From: Gamarada debralockiae
Lineage: Eukaryota; Ascomycota; Leotiomycetes; Helotiales; Hyphodiscaceae
NCBI GenBank assembly: GCA_002803225.1
Contig: NXFV01001708.1
Location: forward strand, 1 to 64,000
Direction of reading: 5' to 3'
DNA: 64,000 nt
The notes beneath the pieces were generated by a model. It worked only from the letters and a program-made list of their open reading frames with translations. It was not told the origin of the DNA and searched no databases. Within the stretch, counting starts at the first letter, position 1; each line of letters begins with the position of its first letter. The position numbers and the translations under genes are program-made. Of this stretch, positions 11,610-22,499 are shown in pieces.

Positions 11610-12792
11610 GGCGAAAATTCGTGAAAAGGAGTTGTTTGGAAAACGTGTAGAACGTAACAGAGAAAGACAGAGCCCCGCAAGCAGTATTTCAGCCTTTCAA
11701 CGCTGCATACCCATGTACGGGAGCCAGAGTCTTGAAGAGTGCGGTGACATGCTGTCAAAATCAGCCCTTGCTGTCTCAACTTACCGATTCCAGCCTTGAA
11801 TATGGTGGCTGACCTTGTGTTACCGTAAGTGGTTGCTTTTTGCGCCCGTATTTTCGTAGCCTACCCAGAATCCCTGCCAAGCCAGAGTTTCGCTTGAGGA
11901 GAGGGGGTTCCGGGCTGGCACAGACCAAAGAGGAAACAAAAACACCCTCTCCGACCCTGGTCTCGCTACAGCTGTTTGGGTAGAGATGAAGTACACTGCA
12001 CCTTAGCAAGACCCACCTAGCACATAACGCCGTGGCGCAACCCAACACACTTACTTGATTAATCCTACTTGCAGCACTTTATTCTATGCCTCCCAAATAA
12101 ACACTAGCGCATCTAGGCTAGCATGGGACGTTTTACTGTACAAATATCTCTCATTACACTAGAGTTTATTTAAAGAAGGAAATAGTTGTATTATTTTCTT
12201 TATTTAATAAATATTAAATATATCTGTAACAGCTATACTGAAGATAGTCTCACGTACGAAGACCTTAGTAGAAGAAACCGTCCAATTGCGAAAACTAAGC
12301 TACAGTAGAGAGAAAAGAAGAAGACGAAGGTCCCACCAATACTACTTTGTATATACATGTGCCTAGCGTCGGTAGTTCCTCGGCAACGCATTGTGAGGCG
12401 CGCTATTAAGTGAGACTCCATGTGATGGCGGAATGTCACATGATTTCACACAATATACACGTGACCAAATATTCACTTGCAAGGCTGAGGCTAGGATTTA
12501 CTGGACACGTTGATGCGTAATAGCCGAGCGCACCAGCGCGCCCTTCAGATATATCAGGGTTTTTGTACTCGTGGAACCTCTCTTCTTCTCTCCTTAGCTT
12601 AGTATTCTCGTAAATACAGTACCTCCTGCACAGCGTCCCCTTTTTGAGACTCCTTTGCGTAAGAGCCGTCACAATTTACTTCTTTATTGAGAACTTAAGA
12701 AAATTTAAGAATGTACTAACTATATTTAAAAAGTAAGACTACTAATAAGTAATTTTAAAACTTCTAATAAATTAACTTTAAAGCAAGAAGTG
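11610..12792. other. AT-rich gene-free block with LTR-like sequence
   Basis: No gene seen. The block becomes strongly AT-rich from about 12060 to 12240 and again from 12670 to 12785, with an LTR-like segment between. Its right edge coincides with the point where the P450 remnant begins, which suggests that a repeat insertion or rearrangement removed the 5' half of that gene. Composition is compatible with repeat-induced point mutation, but I did not compute RIP indices. Confidence 0.5.
12576..12677 (+). repeat. LTR-like tail, copy 2
   Basis: Repeats the layout at 555-675: a CT-rich run, the same 13-mer CTTAGTATTCTCG, then GTCACAAT. The flanking bases diverge strongly. Confidence 0.35.
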
Positions 12793-13615
12793 AGTCAAGA
12801 AGGAGGATATGATACGGTCAGTTATCAGACACTGTCTAACAGCAGGAGGCAGTTCGGAGACTTTACTTCAGTTGATGGGAGGATCAGATACCAGTGCAAC
12901 GGCGAGTAAGCTCTTGGTGCATTCACTTTCGAATTTTCACAGCCCATGAGACACTTGAGACATTTGGCACCCGATTACTGACTCCGTAAAGTTCGTGCGA
13001 CTATGCTATGCATCATGGCAAACCCCCAAGCCTACGCCAAGCTCCAAGCCGAAGGCGACGCAACACAAGTCTCGACCTCACCAAGCACACGAATTGCTGT
13101 AGCTCAAGCCGTCATCCACGACGGCCGTTGGATCTTCCCACCTGGAACCGGCCTAGATCGAAAAAATACAGTACCCCCTGAAGGAGATACCATCGATGGA
13201 GTCTTTATCCCTGGAGGAATGAATATAGACTCTAATACTTGGGCCGTGCTACGACTTAAAGATGTTTATGGCGATGATAGCAATATGTTCAGGCCAGAAA
13301 GATGGCTGGAAGCTAGCCCAGAGAAGGGAAAGGTGATGGAGCAGGTAGGTGATTTGATTTTCGGGTATGGGAAATATCGGTGTTTGGGTGGAAGGGTTGC
13401 GTTTTTGGAGTTTAATAAGGAGTTCTTTGAGGTATGTGATTAATGCTAAATCAAATGGGAGGATGAAGCAGAGCTAATACTGGAGTGAATAATTCATGAG
13501 GAATATCAACTGGTCAATCATAGATCCGACTAATCCAAGACGCAGCGAAAATGTTGATCTTTACATTCAAGGCAGTTTGAAAATGAGGATTACGGATCGC
13601 CTTGCGAAGGGATGA
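12793..13615 (+). pseudogene. 5'-truncated cytochrome P450 (pisatin-demethylase-like)
   Basis: Only the C-terminal half of a fungal P450 is present. The readable frame starts just after a TGA at about 12790. It contains the I-helix block with GGSDTSATA, a clean 86-nt GT-AG intron (12906-12991), the RATM...MANP segment, a PPEGD block, the FRPERW motif and the heme-binding FGYGKYRCLG. The usual ExxR region reads HDGRW, so the K-helix motif is altered. A donor follows Glu near 13435, and a final segment (about 13499-13615) with DPTNP matches the family's C-terminus, but I could not join it in frame, which suggests a second lesion. The N-terminal anchor and the first half of the fold are absent next to the AT-rich block. 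The relatives I recognise resemble pisatin demethylase (CYP57-like). Confidence 0.75.
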
Positions 13616-14532
13616 AGGTCGTTTGTCACCATACCAATTCAGCAGTTGAAATACCAAAGATACCCTCTGCTTCGTTTCCCTTACACCGTCTATCTGTCTG
13701 TCTGTCCGCCTGTTCGTGTGTCTATCACATGCAAAATCTTCGTGCTAATTTTCTATAAAAGGAAACCAGATGGAACGAATTGCCTACCTAGAACATATTC
13801 CTCAAGTCCTTGTCTTAGTTCACTGTTCATGGGAGTTGCCATGCGCAGATCTCTCTTTCCACACGCTGAGTCTGCTGTGTTGCTTGAGCTTGGAGAGACT
13901 CGTTTAAGTGTTTCTTGAGAGCCAGGAAACTGCTTTTTCCGTCGTCGTGGGATATTTCGTTGTCGCTGGGGTCGTTGAATTTTTGACGATACTATTTGTT
14001 CCTTGCCTCAATCCAGATGAATTCTTGATGTCAAGTGCCAGCAAACAACGACAACAATAAAAGCATCAACAATAGGAACTTCCTAGACCAAGGAAATGAA
14101 TCCTTCAGGGGATCCCAATTTCCAGAGCCCTTCAGTCGCAAGAATTTTCAGTGACAGCAGTTTGGATGTGTTTGCTACTAGTCTCATTCCACCAAGCCAA
14201 TTCGGCTTGTGCATCATTGTCTGCTTGCCTGCGATGAATACATTGGACGGTTCAGGGAGGTTTTTATACTTCTGTGGAAGGAGTAGGAGGGCTTTAGACA
14301 GAGGATTTGACGGAATCGTCCTGTGAATCAGCGAGAAGACGAAAATGAACTTGTCTTGGAACAAGAAGTCCAAGCCAAAGAATTTATCCCCTCGACTCCT
14401 CTCTATTTTGATTCACTCAATCAAATTTGAACATCAAATGACTAATTGTAGGGGTTTAAAACTGATTCAAAGACAACTATACTCAAGCATCTACAAACCC
14501 CCCACGCTTCGCATCAGCACATGCGAGCTCGC
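13616..14532. other. Intergenic, no supported gene
   Basis: Between the P450 remnant and the SDR gene. The short frames at 13646-13918 and 14083-14373 show no motif. Confidence 0.55.
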
Positions 14533-15483
14533 TCACAACCCTGCATTCGCAACCCAGGCCTTCGCCGAGACATCCATGTGGCTCACAAACCCGAACCTCT
14601 TAGGCTCCCAACCCAAGATCGTTTCCGCCCGCCCAGAGCAAATATTCCCACTGGTGCTCATCGCCTGCGCAAATAAATCCTCACCAGCACCAACCAGCTG
14701 CACTGTCCCCTTGAATCCGAACTCCCTCACAGCCGCCTCCATGATGTCTTTCATGCTCTCCTGGCTAGTGTGCAGATCAAACACTGGATACACCCCAGTT
14801 CCCGAAATGAGAGCCAGTTTCTCCACAGCGCAATGCAGGCCTGATCCAACGTCATCGACGTGCACGAGGCCCGGACGAGAATCTGGTTCTGCTGCAACGG
14901 ATGCGGTTGAGGCACCGGACTGAGCTGCGGAGTAGATGGGTTGCAAGAGGGATGTCCAGATCGCGTTGGAGCGTCCGTAGACCAATGCTGGACGCACGAC
15001 CATCACGTCAAGAACGTCCGACGCAGCAAGGACTTCTTGCTCGAGCTTTGTTCGCCACGCCACCAACTTCGCAGGTTGCGTAGGAGAGTTTGGTTGCCCA
15101 ACAGGTGTCAAGTCATTGACTGGAGCGTTCGAGGAGCCATGGACCCACGTTCCGGAGGTGTAGATGAATCCTAGCTTAGGAGCATGGGTGGAGATGCGGT
15201 TCTTGCCGATGGGTTTGAGGAGCTCGAGGAGGGCGCGAGACTCATGGTTGGCGCCAGAAACATCGACTACGACGTTGATGTGGAAAGCGTCGATGGATCG
15301 GAAAAGTTCGGTGTTCTCGGAGATGCTCCCAATGATGGGGATGACTTCATCCTTGATGAGAGATTGGGCTTTCTCGGGGGTGCGTGCGAGGCCGTAGGCG
15401 CGGTGTTTGCCGCTTCGGACCAGTGATTGGGTGAGAGCTTGGCCGATGTAGCCTGTGGCTCCAACGACGAGGACGTTCACCAT
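14533..15483 (-). CDS. NAD(P)-dependent epimerase/dehydratase-like (extended/atypical SDR)
   Basis: Single exon, 316 residues, starting at the ATG at 15483. The N-terminus is a Rossmann fold with the dinucleotide-binding glycine motif GATGYIG (residues 8-14). A VVRPALVYG segment and a VHVDDVG segment follow in the places expected for extended SDR proteins. The canonical YxxxK catalytic pair is not obvious: the expected strand reads GFIYTSGTW and no lysine follows at +4, so it may be an atypical SDR or NmrA-like sensor rather than an epimerase. A cytosolic location is likely as there is no signal peptide. The upstream region carries two near-identical 23-nt direct repeats (15768-15790 and 15873-15896). 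Confidence 0.85.
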   Translation of the reverse strand: MVNVLVVGATGYIGQALTQSLVRSGKHRAYGLARTPEKAQSLIKDEVIPIIGSISENTELFRSIDAFHINVVVDVSGANHESRALLELLKPIGKNRISTHAPKLGFIYTSGTWVHGSSNAPVNDLTPVGQPNSPTQPAKLVAWRTKLEQEVLAASDVLDVMVVRPALVYGRSNAIWTSLLQPIYSAAQSGASTASVAAEPDSRPGLVHVDDVGSGLHCAVEKLALISGTGVYPVFDLHTSQESMKDIMEAAVREFGFKGTVQLVGAGEDLFAQAMSTSGNICSGRAETILGWEPKRFGFVSHMDVSAKAWVANAGL

Positions 15484-15767
15484 TTTGAAGGTTGGTTGGA
15501 TTTCTGAAAGGTACTTTCGAAGTGGAGGATTGAAGATCCCAATTGAGGAAGCGAGAAGCTTTTGAATAAATAGGAGTAGAATATCAGAGCCGGAATCGGA
15601 CTGCGATTTGCTTCGAGAAGGAAGACTCGGGTGAAAGATGAATTAGACCTCTTGGACTCTTGAGAAACTGGTTGACTGATGGACAAGAAAATGACAGGAA
15701 TGAGACTCAATATATAGAAATCCAACAGTGAAACTTTTCACTTACTCACATTGTTGATGATATGAAA

Positions 15768-15790
15768 TTTCGTGAGGCTCCGTTATCCCC
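15768..15790. repeat. Direct repeat, copy 1
   Basis: First copy of the promoter repeat. It differs from the second by one missing G and one T/A change. Confidence 0.7.
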
Positions 15791-15872
15791 TTTGTGAAGT
15801 CCGGGGGACCAGTTGATACATGATGACTAGGTCCACAAGAACCAAAAGCTAGCCGAAGTCCTTCGGAATTAT

Positions 15873-15896
15873 TTTCGTGAGGGCTCCGTTAACCCC
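15873..15896. repeat. Direct repeat, copy 2, adjoining CCGCGG
   Basis: Second copy, about 105 bp downstream of the first, immediately followed by a CCGCGG palindrome. Confidence 0.7.
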
Positions 15897-16148
15897 GCGG
15901 CGCTCGGTTTTAATCCATTGGCCAATGGGAGAACGTTTCCTTAAGACCGATGGTGCCCTTTTGGGCTAAGATCACATCAACTAGGCGTCTTCGAGCTTAA
16001 TAAGGTAAGGACCGGGTAAAGCGGGGTATTTCAGGTGATTCTGTCACGTGCGAGCCCCTTTGCTGTGATTTTCGGGGTGTATTTTACTTGGGACGGAAGT
16101 AGACGATGACCTGGATTACAAATTTGATTGAAGCTTGTCCGGAGACTC

Positions 16149-17033
16149 TTAACCGGAGAGAGAGTACCCAACATCCCCACTCTCAGTGCCCAGCTTCACC
16201 AACCTCTCCCTCATTCCCTCCGCCCTCTTCCTTTCCTCCCCCTCCAATCCACTTAGATCAATCTTCCCAACCCATTCCCCAATACCATGCTGTAACACAT
16301 TTCGGGCCCTCAATCTACTCCCTCCAACATGGCCCATACTCCCATGCAACGTCATCCTCTCGACATTACTCAAATATGCTCCCCGATGCAAAATATTGTT
16401 GTTATAAAACACTACATCCCCGGCCTTCATCTGGACCTTCATCTCACCTGGAAGTCCCTTCTCATGCGGAGCAGCATTCCTCTCAACCTCTGTCCTAGCT
16501 CGCACATGGCTCCCGGGAACAACAATCAAGCTCTCATCATCGTAGAGAGCGAGATTCCACTGCGCGTGCCAAGCCGGTTTTCCCAATCTCTCAATCTCCT
16601 CCTCAGCCGTTGCGGTGGGAGGGATGTCATCTCTATGCCATACGAGCTCAAAATCGTAATCCGGTCGAATCAACAAGTTGAATAACTCCAAGACCAACTC
16701 TTCGTCTTTGCATTGAAGTAGCTCTTTTACCACGTCAATTATCTCGTTGGAGAAGTAGTTTTTGATGAAGGTTTGGGAATTGGGAAGATCGGGGTGCATC
16801 ATGAATTGCACACCCCAGATTCCGTCTGCCGCGGGGTTGGCGCCAGGCTGGATGGTCCAGGGTGGGAATTGCTTTGGAAGAGTTCGAACGGAGGGCCATT
16901 TGCCTGCACGGGCTAGCCCAATGGTCTCAGCGGATGCGGTGCGGAGAGTGGCGATTTGTGAGGCGTTGAGGAGGGAGGGGATGAGGACGAAGCCGTTCCG
17001 GTTCAAGGTGTCGAGGTACTTTGGTTGGGTCAT
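16149..17033 (-). CDS. Phytanoyl-CoA dioxygenase (PhyH) family protein
   Basis: Single exon, 294 residues. The family uses Fe(II) and 2-oxoglutarate to hydroxylate lipids or secondary metabolites. Visible iron ligands are His133 and Asp135 in the WHRDD motif, and His216 in the distal ILHRGAY motif. Arg226 in ERMTLHGS lies where the 2-oxoglutarate carboxylate is normally bound. The VVPGSH strand typical of the family precedes the distal histidine. No signal peptide is present. Its substrate cannot be predicted. The gene lies between an SDR gene and an alpha-galactosidase on the same strand with separate promoters, so a cluster is possible but not shown. Confidence 0.88.
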   Translation of the reverse strand: MTQPKYLDTLNRNGFVLIPSLLNASQIATLRTASAETIGLARAGKWPSVRTLPKQFPPWTIQPGANPAADGIWGVQFMMHPDLPNSQTFIKNYFSNEIIDVVKELLQCKDEELVLELFNLLIRPDYDFELVWHRDDIPPTATAEEEIERLGKPAWHAQWNLALYDDESLIVVPGSHVRARTEVERNAAPHEKGLPGEMKVQMKAGDVVFYNNNILHRGAYLSNVERMTLHGSMGHVGGSRLRARNVLQHGIGEWVGKIDLSGLEGEERKRAEGMRERLVKLGTESGDVGYSLSG

Positions 17034-17538
17034 CGTGTTCGCTCGATTCGGGATTCTGCAAGAGAATTGAATGATGCCAGTCAGATATGTCTTCTTTTAT
17101 GGCTTGCTTGAGGTTTGCGCTCTAAGTCTTTGATAGGTGTCGTTACATGTCAGGTGATGGAGGTCGAAGGATTGAAGCTGGTCAATCGTCCTGGACGTTG
17201 CAGCTCAAACAATCACTCCTCGGGCATTCGCGGGTTAGTGATTGATCGCCAGGTACAGCTACCTACCTACTATGTAACGTAACCCAAGATCCAATTTGTT
17301 GTACGAGAATCCGTTGGTTGATAGCTTCGTTTGGTTTGAATGCAGAAGTGTTCCGATTCGGAGACGTCGTTGAAAGGTGGGGAAGACGGATTACCCGAGC
17401 AGGGAGTAGCCACGTGCTTCTAGCAAATCATGTTGAACCATCTCATAGAGGTGATACAAAGCTGATAATCATTAATGATGTGGTCATTCTGAGATGGGTT
17501 TCTTCTGTAATGGAGTGTAAAAGTGACACATCTGAGTA
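17034..17538. other. Intergenic, no supported gene
   Basis: Promoter side of the PhyH gene and 3' flank of the alpha-galactosidase gene. I see no gene. Confidence 0.6.
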
Positions 17539-19359
17539 TCAATTTTGAACTATGTTAACTCCACTGGGCAATCCAAACACTTGACTGTTTGCCTCCCACA
17601 GGCATGGAGAAGAGGTGATGGCCTCTTTGACACCCTCTGTGAGACACCACTTTGAACTTCGACTCTGTACATTCCCTGTGATGTGATAATCCCACTGCTG
17701 GCTCAATTTGCCTGAGCAAGTCTCAAGCGTAACTTTACCTTCACCTTGATCTGTAAGACACTGCAATGGATTCAAGAGACTTGAGAGAGTACCATCACTC
17801 TTCGTTTGCCAAACCTGCCCATCTGCTCCAGTAGAATTTGCCCAGCCTACAGAACCCAAAGGGTAGGAAGTCAAGCAACTCAGCGAGGCGGTATTGAAGA
17901 GCATTCCGGTTGGAGTGATATCGAATTGTCTACCGATCGCTGAAAGTCTGAGAACGGCCGTGCCATGTGAAGGGACGTCAATTGCAGTCACCAAATTTGA
18001 CTCGATGCTTTTGGAGCAGGTCCAGAGATCCTTCACCTCGACGTCCAGCACGGGTGGAAGTCCAATTCTCTCCCATGAGACGATGTGGTTTGCAGTAAAG
18101 TTTCCGCGATTAATAACTGTAACCAGCCGATCTCCGTTTGCGAGATTCCTTGTGAGGACATCCCAAGTTCCGTCTTGACTGACTAGGGTAGCTTGGAGAG
18201 CTAATGGATCCTGGTTCACTGCGATGAGGTCTCTGTTGGTTAAGTACTCGACTGGATCAACGAGGAGTCAATAATTTCCCTAATGAAGAACGTCTCGAGA
18301 GCAAATGGAGTGATTGGCGCTGTGTGGGGAGATATCGGAAGTAGATAGAGTACATAAAGGAAAACATTAGTGAGAGCGGGAAGTGAGAAATCAAAGAGCC
18401 GATGTTCCTTACTTTCTGCTGGGGTGAAATCCGGGATGTATGCGCTAATGATCAGAGGTGCCGACAAAGACGCCCAGATTGCGAAGTGGGATCTCTTTTC
18501 ATCCAGAGTATAATCGAAATGGTCAACGTTCAAGAAATCAGGGTCGTTGAAGTATCCCGGTCGCTGATACCTTGCCAATCGCACTTCTTGCCCGTAATTA
18601 AACATGACGCTGTCCCAACCCGTGATATCAGGCCAGTAGAGAGTGGAATTGAACACCAGAGTATCTCGAGAATGTCGAGCCAGCTGGCCGAATTTGGGGA
18701 CCCAGTTCATGACAGTATACCAGTCGGTTAAGTTGTCAGCTTCTGCGAAGTATGCTGGCGCCGATTCCGAGAATACTAGAGGGTGTTCCATTGCGCTGAG
18801 AATATCATGCCAATGTCCGTAAACTGTCATGTACTCCTCCTCAATCCCTGTTGGCATATTACAACCATCCAATTTCAGATAGTCGAAACCCCAGGAAGCA
18901 AACGTCTGCGCATCCAATTTCTCATAACCGTAGGCCCCTGGATACCCCCCACAGCTCTTCAACCCCGCGTCACTGTAAATTCCAGAGTTGAACCCCAGAC
19001 TCTTGAGGTAGCTAGTCAACCACGGGAGGCCTCGAGGAAACTTCTCAGGATCCCATTGCATCGAACCATTTGCAGCGCGTTCATTCAAGCTCCAGCAATC
19101 GTCTAGATTAAGGCGATTATATCCAGCATCAAGCAGCCCAAATTCCACCATAGCATGTGCAGTATCGACGAACAGCGACTCATTGAGACCACACATGAAG
19201 GCAGACCAGTCGTTGAATCCTGGTCCGTAATTAGCTGGAGCTCCAAAACGCAGACATGGACTCACCCATTGGCGGGGTAGGCTGCAGGATCGATGGAGCG
19301 GAAAACACGTGAGGAAGCGCGGCTGCCACTAAGGCAGCATATTTCACCATTTGCGTCAT
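17539..19359 (-). CDS. Secreted GH27 alpha-galactosidase with ricin-B-like tail
   Basis: Three exons: 19359-19266, 19219-18413 and 18251-17539, sum 1,614 nt, giving 537 residues. Introns are 46 and 161 nt, GT-AG. Residues 1-20 form a signal peptide, and an alternative start three codons later (19350) is equally possible. The GH27 barrel shows [18 protein letters not shown] and YLKLDGCN, whose Asp (about residue 149) is the expected nucleophile. NDPD supplies the acid/base region, followed by LIAVNQD. The C-terminal 140 residues after the beta-sandwich hold a ricin-B type carbohydrate-binding segment (GQVWQ, LQCLTD, QQWDY, WCLTEG). This is the architecture of the fungal AglA type, which releases terminal alpha-galactose from galacto-oligosaccharides and galactomannan outside the cell. 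Confidence 0.93.
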
Positions 19360-19999
19360 CTTTGAGGTAAGGTAATTGAAGCTGAGCTTGAGGCTTGGAA
19401 CGACAGCGGGAACGGAGGAGTACAGAATTCGACAACGTCCTATTTGGGTTTGAAGCTCATTGCCAAGGAAATTTTTCAGCTGGACGAACTGTTCACCACT
19501 AGGGATCCATCCAGATAAGCTGATACTTAACATATTTCCTTCAGTAACGTGAGTGCGACACGGGATTTAGCAGGTCCAGGTTGCAAGCAACATGGAGTAC
19601 AAATTTTAGCCGACCCCTCACCAGCCTCGCGTTTCCCCTCATTACCTGCATATGCTCGTGGCTGGTTGGAGCAATTTGAGTTTTAAGCCCCCGAATAGTA
19701 TTGCGACCCTGTAGATAATTGAAACGTTACTCGCAAAATCATGCGAGTCAGGGGCAAAGAATACATTTGAGCGATTATTTGCTGGAAGGAATTCGGCAGT
19801 TGCTTGATTTCGGGAAGTCAGCAAGATCCGGCCGGCACTTCGAAAGAAAGACATGGATTGAACGGACTTCGACCATGAATACCGTGTGTCGAATGTTGAC
19901 TTGTCCTACAAAGAGAATATTTCGAGTCACCAAAGTTAGTATGTCGTGGCATCGAGTTGAAGGATGTAGTCGCAAAGCCTCTTGTTGGTGGATGGTCAG
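19360..19999. other. Alpha-galactosidase upstream region
   Basis: No gene supported. A minus-strand open frame from the HET relic runs into this stretch (to 19775), but only its proximal part looks HET-like. Confidence 0.5.
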
Positions 20000-22450
20000 G
20001 CGGGTGCGCGGACGCAGAAATCTCCATACAAAGCAGTCTATACGAGAAGGATCGACTTCCTCTTCGGGTTTGCTCTCAACTAGGCGTTGATCAAGCTCTC
20101 TAACAGCCAATCTTGACCAATACTCTTTGTTGTCCACACGAACAAGCAAGACGATAACAATGCTATCGCTCTCGAGCCACGTTGGCCTCTCACGCTCCTC
20201 TGACCGCCATGTACATTTTGATAAAGCAACTAACCTCAACTCGGGCTCTGGAGATTCAACTGTACCCATCCAAGAGTTCTTGAGATATATTATTCCCACC
20301 AGAAAGTCTTCGACTCGTTTTATATAGATCTTCACTCTTGTACTCTGCTCGGATCCGGACGAATGATTGTCTCGCATGCAGGTTAAAGATCCATTCGTGC
20401 GGCTTTCTGTCTTCTCGAGTTTGAATGATTCTCGCGTCAAGTAGTCGCAGCGAACTATTAGAGTCCAGGAGTTTTTCGTTGCCAGGCGTTCAAGTTTCCG
20501 GGAATGACCCTTTGTTCGTCATCATGCTACTCTCATACCACGTAGAGCACTGTTTTAGACCTTCGAAAGGGTCAAAGAGATACGGGTTCTCCAGCATAGG
20601 GCCGTATGAATTAAATGGGAATACGATTGGACCCATCAACGCCGTCCAGCGCTACGACCTGCAAAGATCGGAGAGTCAGTAATCACCTACCCCGTATGAA
20701 AGATTCTACTGCTGAGACGCGAAATAGTATAAGAAAGTAAATATTATATTCCCGAACAACTCACGGAGTATTGATACTAGGTCTCTTCGCGGGGGTTCCT
20801 TTCCAGTCCCAACTCAGCATTCGTGCTAGGTCTCCATTTGCAAAGTACAGCAGTCCCATGTCCACGTTCGAAGAGAATCCGTGGCTCCTATAGCTCTCAC
20901 AACCAGCTTACTCATTATTCTTTTCATCATGCCTCTCTATTCCCAATATCGGTTTTGCAAAACACTCTGTGAAGTTGTGAGATTCTGAGACGTATCATCG
21001 TAGTCCAAACGGCGTTTAGCCTCCTGCAAGCTTAGTACACTAGCAATACCAGCAAGGCATATGTCACATCCCGCGGATGGGTGAGGTGTCGGCGTGTAAA
21101 TTCAGTGACAGCCACTTCCATCTTCCGAGTAACTCCAGGATTGTAGATAAAATTGGCATATGAGTGTATTCCACCATCCCATGTACCGGAGTCCTCTTCA
21201 ATCGTGGAGTAACGACACTGAAAATATATCTGATGTTCTGTAGTATAGAGACATCTTCGCGATAGCAGTTGTTTCTGCATAGTCCACTATGAAGCCTTTG
21301 AATCAGCACTATTTCTTTAAGTAAGGATTGACGAGGATGGGATATGTCTTTATTCTAAAGACAGCCTCTTTCGATTGGGGCTCGCGGGGAGCTTGAGAGC
21401 AGAACCAATAAATTGAGAGAAACAGGAAATAGATCGCTCAGACTTACTCCCTGACTTGCCCAACTTGTCCGAGGAATTATGAGGTCGAAATTGGGTTTAA
21501 ACCAATCTGGATCGTAGTCGTACTCACTAGTTAATGAATATCATTTTGAGGTGCCGATTTGCGTAAGTGGGTTCCGAGTCCAGGCAGACCGGGATTTGAA
21601 TCTGACTCCGAGGCGGCCATGATAGTCATTTCTGCAAAGTAATATATCGCATCCATTGCCCGTACCTGATACTGGTCGGGCCCAGGAGGCCAGTGGATGA
21701 TACAGAGTGCGTCAACCCAAATTTATCTAAATTTGAGCCGAGAAGCAAGCTCCATCACCTCTCTGATAGCCCGGGGTAGCTGTAACGTGGCAAGCCCGCC
21801 TTTGGCAAACAGTTTGAAGACGCTGTGTAGTGAAAGCCGTGTCGTTGTTGTGACAAGTGGACCCCAAACATAGCTTAATACCACATACCGATACTTAACC
21901 TGTGGAGTGGTAAGGCAGAAATTTTCAAGATCGATCAGCCTAAAGTCTCGAGGCAATTCTGGCGTGGTAGCTTCTTCTGTTCCTCTGCAGAGACTTCCGT
22001 GCTGTTGTTCGCAGCGATGCAGCCACATCAACGCCAGGCAAGAGAGGTCAGTTGGTGATGGTCTCCAAATAGACAAACGGAACGATTCTTGAGAATGCTT
22101 GGGGTACGCGAGAAGTAGCAGTATGTCTGTCTCCAAAGTCGCGCGATCGTTCCCTTGAAATGAAGCATTGATGCGATAAAAAGCTCTGAATTCATGGCAA
22201 TGAGATTTTCTTTCAGCGGATGGTATCCAGCCAAAATGGCCCACTTACGGTCAAGGTATGTTGACCTCGCTGAGCTGAACAGTTGGTTGTACGCAACTTC
22301 TCCAAAATGGAATCGGAAATGATGCGACAGAAACTGCAGTCCTTTCTCACTAAAATCGTACTTAGGGTTCCAAGTTCGTAGTTCCTGAGCCGGCTTTAGG
22401 CAGAAGAGAACATGGCTTCTTGAGCTGAATCCTTGACACTGGTGCTGCAT
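20000..22450 (-). pseudogene. Decayed HET-domain gene (TOL/HET-6-like layout), locus A
   Basis: Pieces of a heterokaryon-incompatibility protein appear in order on the minus strand. Near 21720-22060 lie the CEQQHGSLC segment and a VVLSYVWG block. An in-frame TAA (21723-21725) sits where the family normally has Tyr before IWVDALCII. After it the same frame continues through AMDAIYYFAEMTIMAAS and GLPGLG (to about 21530). Another piece (21032-21280) has LLSRR...IYFQC and EFTRRHLTHPRDV. A distal piece (about 20000-20440) resembles the HET C-terminus (LRLVALSK...WSRLAVRE). Several further stops separate the pieces. In the family the HET domain triggers cell death on non-self recognition; this copy cannot make a complete protein as read. 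Confidence 0.65.
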
Positions 22451-22499
22451 TGTATTTATATGAGGATATGTCCATACGATGAGTAGTAGTCAGTCAATA

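Larger units (their letters stand above)
15484..16148. promoter_or_regulatory. Upstream region of the SDR gene with direct repeats
   Basis: Holds two copies of a 23-24 nt sequence containing TTCGTGAGG and CTCCGTTA followed by CCCC, at 15768-15790 and 15873-15896. The second copy runs directly into CCGCGG, a palindrome compatible with Zn(II)2Cys6 factor binding. Both lie 285-415 bp upstream of the SDR start codon. Regulatory function is an inference. Confidence 0.4.

Noticed and set aside
14345..14923. 192-codon plus-strand frame
   Set aside because: Mostly opposite the SDR gene, whose Rossmann motif and conserved segments are on the minus strand.
15484..19359. Secondary-metabolite cluster made of SDR, PhyH and nearby P450 remnant
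   Set aside because: No backbone synthase, transporter or pathway regulator lies next to them. Adjacent oxidoreductases alone do not establish a cluster.
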